Source: Actinomycetota bacterium (GTDB lineage Bacteria; Actinomycetota; Actinomycetes; Actinomycetales; Dermatophilaceae). Taken from it: DNA of 64,000 nt. A program made the translations under genes and the position numbers. Below are positions 50,347-59,585 of this stretch, piece by piece (position 1 is the first letter of the stretch; each line of letters opens with the position of its first letter). The notes under the pieces were generated by a model, which ran no database searches, had not been told where the DNA came from, and saw only the letters and a list, made by a program, of their open reading frames with translations. The DNA is taken from NCBI GenBank assembly GCA_020160805.1, contig JAIUPO010000015.1, forward strand, positions 41,089-105,088, given 5' to 3'.

Positions 50347-52995
50347 GTGAGCACCGCCCTGTATCGCCGCTACCGGCCCGACACGTTCGCCGACGTGATC
50401 GGGCAGGAGCACGTGACGGTGCCGCTGATGCGCGCGCTCGCTAGCGGGCGCATCAACCACGCCTATCTCTTCTCCGGTCCGCGCGGGTGCGGCAAGACGA
50501 CGAGCGCCCGCATCCTCGCCCGCTGCCTCAACTGCGAGAAGGGGCCGACCGGCAGCCCGTGCGGTGAGTGTGATTCCTGTGTCGCGCTGGCCCGCGGCGG
50601 TGCCGGGTCAATCGATGTCATCGAGATCGATGCGGCCAGCCACGGTGGCGTGGACGACGCGCGCGAATTGCGCGAGCGGGCGGCTTTCGCGCCGGCGGAG
50701 AGCCGGTTCAAGGTCTACATCATCGACGAGGCGCATATGGTCACCCCGCAGGGCTTCAACGCGCTGCTGAAGATCGTCGAAGAGCCGCCCGAGCATGTGA
50801 AATTCATCTTCGCGACGACCGAGCCCGAGAAGGTCATCGGGACCATCCGCTCCCGCACGCACCACTATCCGTTCCGGCTCGTCCCACCCGCCCGCCTGCA
50901 CGACTATCTCGAGCACTTATGCCGCTCCGAGGGCGTCGATGTCGAGCCCGGGGTGCTGTCTTTTGTCGTGCGCGCGGGCGGCGGGTCGGTGCGTGACTCC
51001 TTGTCCGTGCTCGATCAACTGATGGCCGGATCGGATCAGCGCGGCCTGACCTATGACGGTGCGGCTGCCCTCCTAGGCTTCACCGACGCCGAACTGCTCG
51101 ATGCCACGGTGACGGCCTTTGCTGCCGGGGATGGGGCATCGGTCTTCAGTCAGATCGACCGGGTTATCGAGACCGGACACGACCCGCGCCGGTTCGTTGA
51201 GGACCTGCTCGAACGCTTCCGCGATCTGATCGTGCTGTCGGCCGTGCCGGACGCGGGCGCGTCGGTGCTGCGTGGGGTCCCGAGCGACCAGATCGATCGA
51301 ATGCGCGTGCAGGCCAGTGGTTTTGGGCCAGGGGCCTTGTCGCGGGCGGCCGATGTCGTCAACGCCGGGCTGACCGAAATGACGGGCGCCACCGCGCCGC
51401 GCCTGCAACTCGAACTCATCGCCGCCCGCGTCCTGCTGCCCGGTGCCGCTGGCGAGCAGGGGTATGCCGCCCGCCTCGACCGCATCGAACGTCGCCTCGA
51501 CGTCGCGGGCGCCCCGAGCACGGGTATGCCGTCGGGTCCCAACGTCGCGCCGCCGCCGTCGACTCGTGGAACCCAGCAGGACTCGGGTCAGGGGGAGTCG
51601 GGGCCCGTCGCCGGAGGCGCCCCCGGGCCGCAGACATCGGGGGACGCGGGTAGCACGGGTGGACGCCCTGATGCGGGTCCTCATGGTGAGTCTCCCCGGC
51701 CGGACCAGCACCGCCGCGACGGCCGGGAGCCGTCCCAACCCGGCGTGGATGGCTGGGGACCGCGCACCACGGGCGACGAACGGCAGCCATCGGGCCACGA
51801 GGACCGAGACGTGACTCGGCAAGGTCCCGTTGAGCGAGGTCCCCAGGCTTCCGGGTCGACTGGCGCCGCCGGCGGCCCCGCTATGTCGGAACAACGACCC
51901 GGCAATAGCCCCGGAGGCGCTCCAGGGCGTCGGCCCGGCGGTGCGCGACCCGCGATTGTGATGGGATCGCCGACCAGCGCCGAGCCGCTGGGCGACGCGA
52001 ACGACACGGGTCCGCGAGGCCCCGGCGGACTGGATGTGGCGGCGCTGCGCCGGTCCTGGCCCGATGTGCTTGCCCGGATTTTCACCCTCAAGCGAACCAC
52101 GTGGACATTCCTGTCCGAGCACGCCCAGATCAGTTCGTATGACGGGCAGCGACTCGTGCTGTCCATCGGGACGGTCGGACTGGCCAACACCTTCCGCAAT
52201 GGCGTCCACCCCGAGATCGTGCGCCAGGCCTTGATCGACGTGCTGGGCGTCGATGCGCGCATTGATGCGATCGCCGCTCCGGCGGGCGGATCCGCTGCCG
52301 GCGCGCCTGGGTCGGCGGGCACGTCAGGGGTCGATCACGGTGGCCGGGGGGTTGACCGGCGCAGCAGTTCGGGATCAGGCGATTCCATTGCTGACGGCAC
52401 GTCGGGGCAGGGACGCGATTCGCGGTCGGATTCTGTGCCCCCATCTTCCCCAGGACGCGGTGCGGCCGGTCCAGGCACTGGCCGGCCGAATAACGCGACC
52501 GCTTTGAGGCCGGAGGGATCGGGACCACAAGGGTCGAGGCCGTCGGGGCCGACTGCCCGAGCGGATTCGTCGTTCGGGCCGACAACTCCCGGTCGCGATG
52601 GCGGCCCCGGGGATCGCTATGGCGCTGACCTCGCCGCGCGGGACTGGTCTGATGGCGGTTCTGGTTGGGGCAGCGGCCCTTCGTCCGGAGCGCCGACCTG
52701 GGCGACGACACCTGGCGACGCCACGACGTCTGCATCGACCCGGGCTGACGACGGCCGAGCCGTCAGCACGGCCACCACCTCGACGGCGGCGACGGGGGAC
52801 ACCGACGACGGATCCGCCGCGACCGATGCCACCGCGACCGCGACGACCCGGGCCTCCGACGGCGGGTCTGTGGACGAGGAAGACCTGATCAGCGATGACG
52901 ATGAGGACCTGGCCGATCTCGGCGAGGTCGGTCAGCCGGTCATCGAGCGCGTCCTCGGCGGCACCGTCATCTGGCGCGAAACCCCCGACGACTGA
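50347..52995 (+). CDS. dnaX: DNA polymerase III subunit gamma/tau
   Basis: 882-aa clamp-loader ATPase. N-terminus MSTALYRRYRPDTFADVIGQEHV, Walker A GPRGCGKTTSA (residues 44-54), zinc ligands Cys63, Cys72, Cys75, Cys78, Walker B IIDEAH, sensor ATTEPEK. From about residue 395 the chain becomes a long Gly/Ser/Pro/Asp-rich low-complexity stretch, interrupted by the conserved tau domain (residues about 560-640: VAALRRSWPDVLARIFTLKRTTWTFLSEHAQI ... NTFRNGVHPEIVRQAL), with a second disordered tail and an acidic C-terminus. GTG start. No slippery A-run for programmed frameshifting is apparent, so gamma may not be made that way. Confidence 0.95.
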   Translation: MSTALYRRYRPDTFADVIGQEHVTVPLMRALASGRINHAYLFSGPRGCGKTTSARILARCLNCEKGPTGSPCGECDSCVALARGGAGSIDVIEIDAASHGGVDDARELRERAAFAPAESRFKVYIIDEAHMVTPQGFNALLKIVEEPPEHVKFIFATTEPEKVIGTIRSRTHHYPFRLVPPARLHDYLEHLCRSEGVDVEPGVLSFVVRAGGGSVRDSLSVLDQLMAGSDQRGLTYDGAAALLGFTDAELLDATVTAFAAGDGASVFSQIDRVIETGHDPRRFVEDLLERFRDLIVLSAVPDAGASVLRGVPSDQIDRMRVQASGFGPGALSRAADVVNAGLTEMTGATAPRLQLELIAARVLLPGAAGEQGYAARLDRIERRLDVAGAPSTGMPSGPNVAPPPSTRGTQQDSGQGESGPVAGGAPGPQTSGDAGSTGGRPDAGPHGESPRPDQHRRDGREPSQPGVDGWGPRTTGDERQPSGHEDRDVTRQGPVERGPQASGSTGAAGGPAMSEQRPGNSPGGAPGRRPGGARPAIVMGSPTSAEPLGDANDTGPRGPGGLDVAALRRSWPDVLARIFTLKRTTWTFLSEHAQISSYDGQRLVLSIGTVGLANTFRNGVHPEIVRQALIDVLGVDARIDAIAAPAGGSAAGAPGSAGTSGVDHGGRGVDRRSSSGSGDSIADGTSGQGRDSRSDSVPPSSPGRGAAGPGTGRPNNATALRPEGSGPQGSRPSGPTARADSSFGPTTPGRDGGPGDRYGADLAARDWSDGGSGWGSGPSSGAPTWATTPGDATTSASTRADDGRAVSTATTSTAATGDTDDGSAATDATATATTRASDGGSVDEEDLISDDDEDLADLGEVGQPVIERVLGGTVIWRETPDD

Positions 52996-53030
52996 GGCAG
53001 CACGCCACCGACACCCGATCATCGCGAAGA

Positions 53031-53086
53031 CACCCGATCCGCGCATTCACACCCTCTCCACGGGGTGTCAAAGCACGGATCGGGTG
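53031..53086. terminator. Imperfect hairpin between convergent genes
   Basis: Outer stem CACCCGATCCG (53031-53041) / CGGATCGGGTG (53076-53086), inner stem ACACCC (53049-53054) / GGGTGT (53063-53068), in the 138-bp gap between dnaX and the convergent lipoprotein gene. CACCCGAT-type words recur several times nearby. Confidence 0.5.
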
Positions 53087-53133
53087 CTCGTTCACGGATC
53101 GCGTGTTGATGCGGACCTCGGGCCTGCGGTGGG

Positions 53134-53484
53134 CTACTTCGCCACCTCGACCCGCAGGGTCGTGGCCTTCGGTTCGCCCGCATCGGTGACGCACGAGACG
53201 GTATGCAGGCCGGTGTCCTGGATCGTCAGGGTTGCAGGCGTCGACGTGGGACCGTCGACCGCGAGCAACTCTGAGTGATCCGGGCCGAGCACCCGCACCG
53301 CGCCCGTCCCGACCACGCTGAGGTCGTGATCCCCAGGTGCGATGCTGGGGCGGTTGACAGTGCAGCCGGGCAGGATCACCTCGATGGGCGCCGTGGCGGG
53401 ATCCGGGGGTGGATCGCCGCATCCGGCCAGCACACAGGGCCCGGCGACGACGGTGAGCAAAGCAAGGAGCGGGCGGCGCGGCAT
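53134..53484 (-). CDS. Lipoprotein
   Basis: 116-aa exported lipoprotein: [24 protein letters not shown] contains a signal peptide ending in a lipobox VLAGC. The mature part is short with an Ig-like beta pattern ([37 protein letters not shown]) and two further Cys. No family recognised. Divergent from recR with a 92-bp gap; convergent with dnaX. Confidence 0.75.
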   Translation of the reverse strand: MPRRPLLALLTVVAGPCVLAGCGDPPPDPATAPIEVILPGCTVNRPSIAPGDHDLSVVGTGAVRVLGPDHSELLAVDGPTSTPATLTIQDTGLHTVSCVTDAGEPKATTLRVEVAK

Positions 53485-53576
53485 ACCTGACCTTAGCCAC
53501 ACCAGCCCGGCCACCCCCATGGCGCCACCCGCGCGCATCCGAGGGGTTGTCGGACCGAGCAACTACCCTGGCCGAT

Positions 53577-54176
53577 GTGTATGAAGGTGTGGTCCAGGAC
53601 CTGATCGACGAGCTCGGCCAACTGCCGGGGATCGGCCCCAAGAGCGCGCAACGGATCGCCTTCCACTTGCTGCAGGCGGACGGTGCCGACGTCCAACGAC
53701 TCATCACCGCGCTCGCGGAGGTCAAGGAGAAGGTCGCCTTCTGCACCATGTGCGGCAATATCGCCCAGGCCACCCTGTGCCGGATCTGCGCCGACCCGCG
53801 CCGCGACGGGCAGGCCATTTGCGTTGTCGAGGAGCCGAAGGATGTCGTCGCCATCGAGCGCACCGGAGAGTTCCGCGGTCGCTACCACGTGCTCGGCGGC
53901 GCCATCAGCCCGATGGATGGCATCGGTCCCGAACAGTTGCGCGTTGCCGAACTGATGTCGCGGCTGGCCTCCGGGGAGGTCGTCGAGATCATCCTTGCGA
54001 CCGATCCGAATATCGAGGGCGAGGCCACCGCCGCTTATCTCGCCCGCCAACTCAAACCCTTCGGCCTGCGCGTGACGCGGCTAGCCTCGGGATTACCGGT
54101 CGGTGGCGATCTGGAGTATGCCGATGAGGTCACCCTCGGTCGGGCCTTTGAAGGACGGAGACTGATCGATGCCTGA
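53577..54176 (+). CDS. recR: Recombination mediator protein RecR
   Basis: 199-aa RecR, which with RecF/RecO loads RecA at gaps. Helix-hairpin-helix at [21 protein letters not shown], zinc finger [16 protein letters not shown], and a Toprim domain with [15 protein letters not shown] and [18 protein letters not shown]. Starts with GTG at 53577, giving the family's normal length. Overlaps the DUF5063 gene by 8 nt. The dnaX-recR neighbourhood is the usual one in bacteria. Confidence 0.96.
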   Translation: MYEGVVQDLIDELGQLPGIGPKSAQRIAFHLLQADGADVQRLITALAEVKEKVAFCTMCGNIAQATLCRICADPRRDGQAICVVEEPKDVVAIERTGEFRGRYHVLGGAISPMDGIGPEQLRVAELMSRLASGEVVEIILATDPNIEGEATAAYLARQLKPFGLRVTRLASGLPVGGDLEYADEVTLGRAFEGRRLIDA

Positions 54177-54768
54177 CGATTCGAACGCCACCCCCGCAGA
54201 CGCCCGCCCTGGCGGCGACGCAGACCTCGCCCACCTCGCCGCGCTGACGGCACAGGAAGCCCGGCAATTCACCGAGGCGATCACGCAAATCGCCACCGGC
54301 GCGACCCCGGAGGCCGCACTGGCTGTCTCACTGCTCGCGACGGCGCAAATCCTCTCGACCGGCGCCCGCCTCGGCGCGATCCAAGATGTGGTGCTGCAAC
54401 ATCGCTACGAACCCGACGATGGCGATGACACCGACCTCGCCGCGCTCCGGGCCGCGATAGCCAATGTCTTCGAGGGGCTGGATGAATATGCCGATCTCGT
54501 CGACCCGATCACCTCGACCGAGCTGACGACCGGCTCGCTGTCCAGCGACTTCGCGATCATCGTCGCGGCGCTGGATCACGGCCTGAAGCACTACGACAAG
54601 GGCCGCCCGGTCGAGGCGCTGTGGTGGTGGCAGTTTAGCTATCTCTCCGACTGGGGCGAGCGGGCGGCGATGGCCCTGCGGGTCCTGCATGGTCTGCTTG
54701 CCCACATCCGCCTCGACGCCGACGAAGACCTCGTCGCAGAGGCCGAGTTCGACGCCCTCCACCCCTGA
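54169..54768 (+). CDS. DUF5063 domain protein
   Basis: 199-aa acidic, alpha-helical cytoplasmic protein typical of the actinobacterial gene between recR and lysC. Recognisable segments: [35 protein letters not shown] and [43 protein letters not shown]. No function known. Its ATG lies 8 nt before the recR stop, so translation is coupled to recR. Confidence 0.85.
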   Translation: MPDDSNATPADARPGGDADLAHLAALTAQEARQFTEAITQIATGATPEAALAVSLLATAQILSTGARLGAIQDVVLQHRYEPDDGDDTDLAALRAAIANVFEGLDEYADLVDPITSTELTTGSLSSDFAIIVAALDHGLKHYDKGRPVEALWWWQFSYLSDWGERAAMALRVLHGLLAHIRLDADEDLVAEAEFDALHP

Positions 54769-54891
54769 CGCTGACGGGCCCCTGCCGGTCGCCCCACAAC
54801 CGCCCACGAGCCGGATATGCCGATCGCCTCGGCCCCGGCTCGCCTACCATCGAGGGCGTTCCGAGACCCCTCTTGCGAAGAGAGCACCCCT

Positions 54892-56163
54892 GTGGCCCTG
54901 GTCGTGCAGAAGTATGGCGGCTCGTCCGTCGCCGACGCCGAGAGCATCAAGCGCGTCGCGCGGCGCATCATCGAGACCAAGAAGGCCGGCAATGATGTCG
55001 TCGTCGCGGTGTCCGCGATGGGTGACACGACCGACGAACTGCTCGATCTGGCCAACGAGGTCAGCCCGCTGCCACCGCCGCGCGAACTCGACATGCTGCT
55101 CACGGCCGGCGAGCGCATCTCGATGGCCCTGCTCGCCATGGCCATCGCCGATCAGGGGCACAGCGTGCGCTCCTTCACCGGCAGCCAGGCAGGCGTCATC
55201 ACCGATGAGTCCCACGGCAAGGCCAAGATCATCGATGTGACACCCGGCCGGATCCTGGACGCTATCGCCAAAGGTCATATCGTCATCGTCGCCGGCTTCC
55301 AGGGCGTCTCGAAAGAGACGAAGGAGATCACCACCCTCGGCCGCGGCGGTTCCGACACCACGGCTGTCGCGCTCGCCGCGGCCATGCAGGCCAGCGTCTG
55401 CGAGATCTACACCGATGTCGATGGCGTCTTCACCGCCGACCCGCGCATCGTTCCCAAGGCGCGCAAGGTCGACCGCATTACCAACGAGGAGATGCTCGAG
55501 CTGGCCGCGTCCGGCAGCAAAGTCCTCCACCTGCGCAGCGTCGAGTACGCCCGGCGCTTCAACATTCCCATTCACGTCCGCTCCTCCTTCTCGCACAAGG
55601 AGGGCACCTTTGTCACCGACCAGCCCGCTCCCGAAGGAGAGTCCGTGGAAGCCCCGATTATCGCCGGTGTCGCGCACGACCGCAGCGAAGCCAAGATCAC
55701 CGTCGTCGGCGTGCCGGACCGCACGGGGATGGCCGCGACGATCTTTGCCGCCATCGCCGAAGCCGGCATCAATATCGACATGATCGTCCAGAACGTCTCC
55801 GCGACCGAGACCGGGCTGACCGATATCTCCTTCACCCTCCCCAAGACCGAGGGCCCTGCAGCGATGCAGGCCCTGCACAACATCCAGGACGAGGTCGGCT
55901 TCGCGTCGCTGCAGTTCGACGACCAGATCGGCAAGCTGTCCCTGGTCGGGGCGGGTATGCGCTCGAATCCGGGGGTTTCCGCCACTTTCTTCAAGGCGAT
56001 CGCCGACGTCGGCGTCAACGTCGAGATGATCTCGACCTCCGAAATCCGCATCTCCGTCGTCACCCGCGACGACCGTCTTGATGACGCGGTCCTCGCCGTG
56101 CACTCCGCCTTCGGCCTGGACGCCGACGAGGCGGCCGTCGTCTATGGCGGCACCGGCCGCTGA
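54892..56163 (+). CDS. lysC: Aspartate kinase
   Basis: 423-aa aspartokinase (aspartate + ATP to aspartyl phosphate), first step to Lys, Met, Thr and diaminopimelate. N-terminal catalytic domain: [46 protein letters not shown]. Two ACT domains from about residue 260 ([35 protein letters not shown] and [42 protein letters not shown]) give feedback control by Lys/Thr. GTG start with GAAGAGAG upstream. An internal in-frame GTG at 55645 marks the beta subunit. Confidence 0.95.
   Translation: MALVVQKYGGSSVADAESIKRVARRIIETKKAGNDVVVAVSAMGDTTDELLDLANEVSPLPPPRELDMLLTAGERISMALLAMAIADQGHSVRSFTGSQAGVITDESHGKAKIIDVTPGRILDAIAKGHIVIVAGFQGVSKETKEITTLGRGGSDTTAVALAAAMQASVCEIYTDVDGVFTADPRIVPKARKVDRITNEEMLELAASGSKVLHLRSVEYARRFNIPIHVRSSFSHKEGTFVTDQPAPEGESVEAPIIAGVAHDRSEAKITVVGVPDRTGMAATIFAAIAEAGINIDMIVQNVSATETGLTDISFTLPKTEGPAAMQALHNIQDEVGFASLQFDDQIGKLSLVGAGMRSNPGVSATFFKAIADVGVNVEMISTSEIRISVVTRDDRLDDAVLAVHSAFGLDADEAAVVYGGTGR
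55632..56163 (+). promoter_or_regulatory. lysC: Internal start for aspartate kinase beta subunit
   Basis: GAAGGAGAG at 55633-55641 is followed by an in-frame GTG at 55645. Translation from it gives 172 residues covering the ACT regulatory domains (from [17 protein letters not shown]). The position and length equal the beta subunit of the alpha2beta2 aspartokinases of Corynebacterium and Bacillus, so both subunits are probably made from this one gene. Confidence 0.7.
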
Positions 56164-56301
56164 TTGCGCGTTGCGCGAGGCGACGCACTGTCACCGAGCT
56201 GTTACGAAAGTTGTCACGTGTTGTTTGTGTGACTGATGTGATTTGTGATGCCCATGAGGCAAGATGGGTCGCGATCACTCCCACCGATCGAGAGGTTGGG
56301 T

Positions 56302-57171
56302 ATGCCGCGCACTCCCGTCGCGCCCGATGCCGCGCGTCGCGACTTCCGGGGCCGTCAGCGCCGCCGGCTCATCATGCTGCTGACCCTGCCCGGGCTCATT
56401 CTGGGCACGGTGAGCGTCACGGCCGCATACTCCTCCGGCTTGCTCACCCGAAAAGCCGATGTCGCGTGCACCCCCAAGGTCGTGCTCGCCCCGGAGCGCG
56501 ATTCGTTCCAGATCAAGATTCAGAACTCGAACGAAACACCCGGTGAAGGCGCTCGCGTCGCCTCAGATCTGAGCGACCGCGGCTTCGTTGTCTCGAGTGT
56601 CGGCAATGCGCCCGACAATATCTACGTCAAGCGGGCCGCCCTCGTTTATCACGGTCCGAAAGGCCTCGATCAGGCCCTGCTCGTCGCCGCGCAGATCCCC
56701 GGCGCCCGCCCGTGGAATGACGGCCGCAGCGGCAGCAACGTCGAACTCGTGATCGGCTACGGCTTCCACGGCCTGAGCTATGTCCCACCGCCGCCGGCCC
56801 CGCTGCCCGGTGAGATCACGGTGAATGTCTACAACACGACATACCGCGAAGGCCTCGCGAGCCAGGTGGCCGCCGAATTGACCGATCGCAGCTTCGAGGT
56901 CGGCGCCGTCGGCAACGACCCCATGTATGCCTTCCTGCCCGATGACGAGGCGATCATCCGCTTCGGTCCCAAGGGCGCGGACGCGGCTGACGTTCTGCTG
57001 CAACATCTTCCGGAAGCTCGGCAGGTCGAGGACTCACGCACCGACGCCAGTCTCGATCTCGTCCTGGGCAATGGGTATGCCGCCCTCACCCCCCAGGCTG
57101 ACATCCCGCGCCCCGCGCCCCGCCCGGCTCCGCAGCCGGACCGCGTCGCGCGACCCTGCTCCTCGAAATAG
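56302..57171 (+). CDS. Membrane protein with two LytR_C domains
   Basis: 289-aa protein. Basic N-terminus (RRDFRGRQRRR), one transmembrane segment (LIMLLTLPGLILGTVSVTAAYSSG, residues about 27-50), then two successive extracytoplasmic LytR_C domains: QIKIQNSNETPGEGARVASDLSDRGFVVSSVGN (about 73-105) and ITVNVYNTTYREGLASQVAAELTDRSFEVGAVGND (about 172-206), each ending in VDLVLGNGY/VELVIGYGF-like strands. Pro-rich C-terminus. Starts at ATG 56302 with GAGAGG upstream. Same family as the single-domain protein at 35952; likely an envelope role. Confidence 0.82.
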   Translation: MPRTPVAPDAARRDFRGRQRRRLIMLLTLPGLILGTVSVTAAYSSGLLTRKADVACTPKVVLAPERDSFQIKIQNSNETPGEGARVASDLSDRGFVVSSVGNAPDNIYVKRAALVYHGPKGLDQALLVAAQIPGARPWNDGRSGSNVELVIGYGFHGLSYVPPPPAPLPGEITVNVYNTTYREGLASQVAAELTDRSFEVGAVGNDPMYAFLPDDEAIIRFGPKGADAADVLLQHLPEARQVEDSRTDASLDLVLGNGYAALTPQADIPRPAPRPAPQPDRVARPCSSK

Positions 57172-57199
57172 GAGCCGGACGAGGGCGGTCGTCTCGCCC

Positions 57200-57223
57200 G
57201 CCGCACACCGGTTTGGGTGCGGC
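57200..57223 (+). terminator. Hairpin between LytR_C gene and PFK
   Basis: Stem GCCGCAC(57200-57206)/GTGCGGC(57217-57223), extended by CC/GG, 29 nt after the LytR_C gene stop. Weak terminator candidate without T tract. Confidence 0.4.
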
Positions 57224-57282
57224 CAGGGGGAGTGCTTGGATGGTGATCAGGAGCTTTCCGGGATCACTGAAAGGGCCCTCCC

Positions 57283-58482
57283 ATGCCGGTTCGTAAGGTT
57301 GCCATGCTCACCGCCGGGGGGATCGCCCCGTGCCTGTCCAGCGCGGTCGGCGGACTCATCGAGCGCTATACCGAGGTTGCGCCGGAGGTCGAGATCATCG
57401 GCTACCTCGATGGCTATGCCGGGCTGTTGACCGGCAATTCGATCACCGTCACCCCGGAGGGTCGCGCGGGCGCCCACCTGTTGCACAGCTTCGGCGGCAG
57501 CCCGCTCGGCAATTCCCGCGTCAAGCTGACCAATGTCGCCGACTGCGTCAAGCGCGGCCTGGTCCAAGAGGGTCAAGACCCACTTCAGGTCGCGGCCGAG
57601 CAACTGACCCGCGATGGCGTCGATGTGCTGCATACGATCGGCGGCGACGACACCAACACCACGGCGGCCGACCTCGCGGCCTATCTGCACGAGAACGGCT
57701 ACGAACTGCAGGTCGTCGGGCTGCCCAAGACGATCGACAATGATGTCGTCCCGATCCGCCAGACCCTCGGCGCGTGGACGGCGGCCGAGCAGGGCGCGAT
57801 CTATGCCGAGAACATCATCGGCGAGCACACCTCCAACCCGCGGATGCTCATCGTGCACGAGGTCATGGGCCGCCACTGTGGCTGGCTGACAGCCGAGACC
57901 GCCCGCCGCTACCACGAGAAGAATGCGTCCCGCGAGTTCGTGCCCGCGCTCGGGGCGAGCAAGGAGCGGTGGGACGTCCACGCGGTCTATGTGCCGGAAC
58001 TGCACATCGACATCAAGGCCGAGGGCGAGCGCTTGCGCGCGGTCATGGACGAGCTCGGCTGCGTCAACATCTTCTTGTCCGAGGGCGCCGGTGTCGAGGA
58101 TGTCGTCACCGAAATGGAGGCCGCCGGCGAGGAGATTCCCCGCGACCCCTTCGGGCACGTCATGCTCGACAAGGTCAACCCCGGCGCCTGGTTCGCCAAG
58201 CAGTTCGCCGCCGCGATCGGCGCCGAGAAGACGATGGTTCAGAAGTCGGGATATTTCTCCCGCTCCGCGGCCGCGAATGACGAGGACCTCGCGCTGATCA
58301 AGCGCTGCACCGACTTTGCGGTCGACGCCGCCTTGCGCGGCGAGTCCGGCGTCGTCGGCGAGGATGAGGAGCAGGGCGACGAACTGCGCGCCATCGAGTT
58401 CCCGCGGATTCGCGGCGCCAAGCCTTTCGATCCGCAGGTCGACTGGTTCCAAGCCCTCCTGGGCGAACTCGGCCAGTCCTGA
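57283..58482 (+). CDS. pfp: Pyrophosphate-dependent 6-phosphofructokinase
   Basis: 399-aa PFK using PPi instead of ATP, interconverting fructose 6-phosphate and fructose 1,6-bisphosphate. The determinants of PPi use are visible: GGDDTNTTA (residues 120-128, second Asp instead of Gly) and PKTIDND (148-154, Lys instead of Gly). Further motifs: MGRHCGWLTAETA, and EGAGVEDVV near residue 269. No membrane segment. Reversible, so it may serve glycolysis and gluconeogenesis. ATG start at 57283 after GGGCCCTCCC, with no strong Shine-Dalgarno. Confidence 0.92.
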   Translation: MPVRKVAMLTAGGIAPCLSSAVGGLIERYTEVAPEVEIIGYLDGYAGLLTGNSITVTPEGRAGAHLLHSFGGSPLGNSRVKLTNVADCVKRGLVQEGQDPLQVAAEQLTRDGVDVLHTIGGDDTNTTAADLAAYLHENGYELQVVGLPKTIDNDVVPIRQTLGAWTAAEQGAIYAENIIGEHTSNPRMLIVHEVMGRHCGWLTAETARRYHEKNASREFVPALGASKERWDVHAVYVPELHIDIKAEGERLRAVMDELGCVNIFLSEGAGVEDVVTEMEAAGEEIPRDPFGHVMLDKVNPGAWFAKQFAAAIGAEKTMVQKSGYFSRSAAANDEDLALIKRCTDFAVDAALRGESGVVGEDEEQGDELRAIEFPRIRGAKPFDPQVDWFQALLGELGQS

Positions 58483-58532
58483 CCGTCGAAATCTGCACTG
58501 CGACAACATCACTCAAAGGAGAGTGTTCATTG

Positions 58533-58916
58533 ATGGACCGTAGGCACGCCTCGTCCGGCTCGCCTTTCGAGGCGACGATCGGGTTCTCGCGAGCGGTTCG
58601 CGTCGGCAACCACATCGCCGTCAGCGGCACCGCGCCGATCTGGCCGGACGGCGGTATCGTCCTCGACGCCGGCTCCCAGGCTCGGCGTTGCCTGGAGATC
58701 GCGCTCAGCGCCGTCGCCGAACTCGGCGGCTCAGCAAGCGATGTGGTCCGCACCCGGATGTTCATCACCTCACCCGATGTCGCGGACGAGGTCTCCGCCG
58801 CGCACGGCGAGGTCTTCTCGCAGGTCCGTCCCGCCGCGACCATGGTCGTCGTCGCCGCCCTCCTCGACCCCCGCTGGCTTGTCGAGATCGAACTCGACGC
58901 CATCGTCGCCGACTGA
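58533..58916 (+). CDS. RidA family protein (reactive imine/enamine deaminase-like)
   Basis: 127-aa YjgF/YER057c/UK114-family protein. GFSRAVRVGNHIAVSGTAPIWPDG at the N-terminus and VVRTRMFITSPDVADEVSAAHGEVF, then PAATMVVVAALLDPRWLVEIELDAIVAD, match the fold; Arg near residue 73 is the usual ligand-binding Arg. Classical RidA hydrolyses 2-aminoacrylate imines; this shorter paralogue's substrate is uncertain. AAAGGAGAG 8 nt upstream; TTG one codon earlier is also possible. Confidence 0.85.
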   Translation: MDRRHASSGSPFEATIGFSRAVRVGNHIAVSGTAPIWPDGGIVLDAGSQARRCLEIALSAVAELGGSASDVVRTRMFITSPDVADEVSAAHGEVFSQVRPAATMVVVAALLDPRWLVEIELDAIVAD

Positions 58917-58939
58917 AGGTTTCCCGCAGTGATGATGGT

Positions 58940-59346
58940 GGTGTTCGTCCCGGACTGACCCGGTTTCCCGCTGGCCTGTTGGTTGAGTGCCTTGAATGGG
59001 ATCTGTCGCCCGGGACGAACGCCTGGCATCAGCCGGGCGGAACGTGACTTGATAGGAGCCTGGTCGTAAGGCCTCTTCACTGTGCTGTCCGCCCGCCCGA
59101 CTGATGCGCGTTCCTTGCCATTGTCAGACGGAAAGGGCAGTACTCATGCTAGCTACTCCTAGCGGCGTCTTCGGCGGCGTCGATACCCACGCCGACACTC
59201 ACACCGCGGCCGCGCTCTCGTGTACCGGAGCGTTGCTGGGGACCGCGACCTTCCCCGCCACCGCGGCCGGGTACACCGAGCTGATGGGCTGGTTGACCGG
59301 GTTCGGCCCGGTCACCCGGGTCGGGGTCGAGGGCACTGGCTCGTAC
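58940..59346 (+). mobile_element. IS110-family left end and truncated transposase
   Basis: The 229-bp gap 58917-59145 has no gene but looks like an IS110 left end, the region that in this family encodes the bridge RNA; it contains a hairpin GTTCGTCCCGG (58945) / CCGGGACGAAC (about 59022). It ends in an AAAGGG ribosome-binding site and the ATG at 59146. The transposase N-terminus [22 protein letters not shown] ... GVEGTGSY (RuvC-like catalytic Asp in GVDTH) is intact for 67 residues and then stops at about 59346. The C-terminal half and the right end are missing. Left boundary is approximate. Confidence 0.65.
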
Positions 59347-59585
59347 GTCTCGCTGAAGCACCTCGATGTGCCCGAGGCCGGGCCGCGGCTGTCGGGCAAG
59401 GAGTACAAGCTCGATGTCCCGCTCAAGGAGGGCATCAGCCAGGAGAACGCCAAGAAGATCAACAAGCTGATCCGCGACGAGGGCCCCAAGACGGTCAAGA
59501 CCCAGGTGCAGGGCGACGCGATCCGCGCCACCGCCAAGTCGCGCGACGACTCGATATCGCGGTGTGCTTCACCAACTACAAGTGA
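59347..59585 (+). pseudogene. yajQ: C-terminal fragment of YajQ (DUF520) nucleotide-binding protein
   Basis: Directly after the IS110 fragment, in the same frame, reads [46 protein letters not shown] and [19 protein letters not shown], the second half of the YajQ/DUF520 protein that binds cyclic di-GMP in some species. After RDD a short out-of-frame deletion is followed by [10 protein letters not shown] and TGA at 59583-59585, the normal YajQ end. The first half is missing. So the gene is a fragment with two lesions, joined to a transposase remnant. Confidence 0.75.

Noticed and set aside
50347..52995. Ribosomal frameshift in dnaX making gamma
   Set aside because: No A-rich slippery heptamer with a stop in the -1 frame was seen; the high GC content makes the E. 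coli mechanism unlikely.
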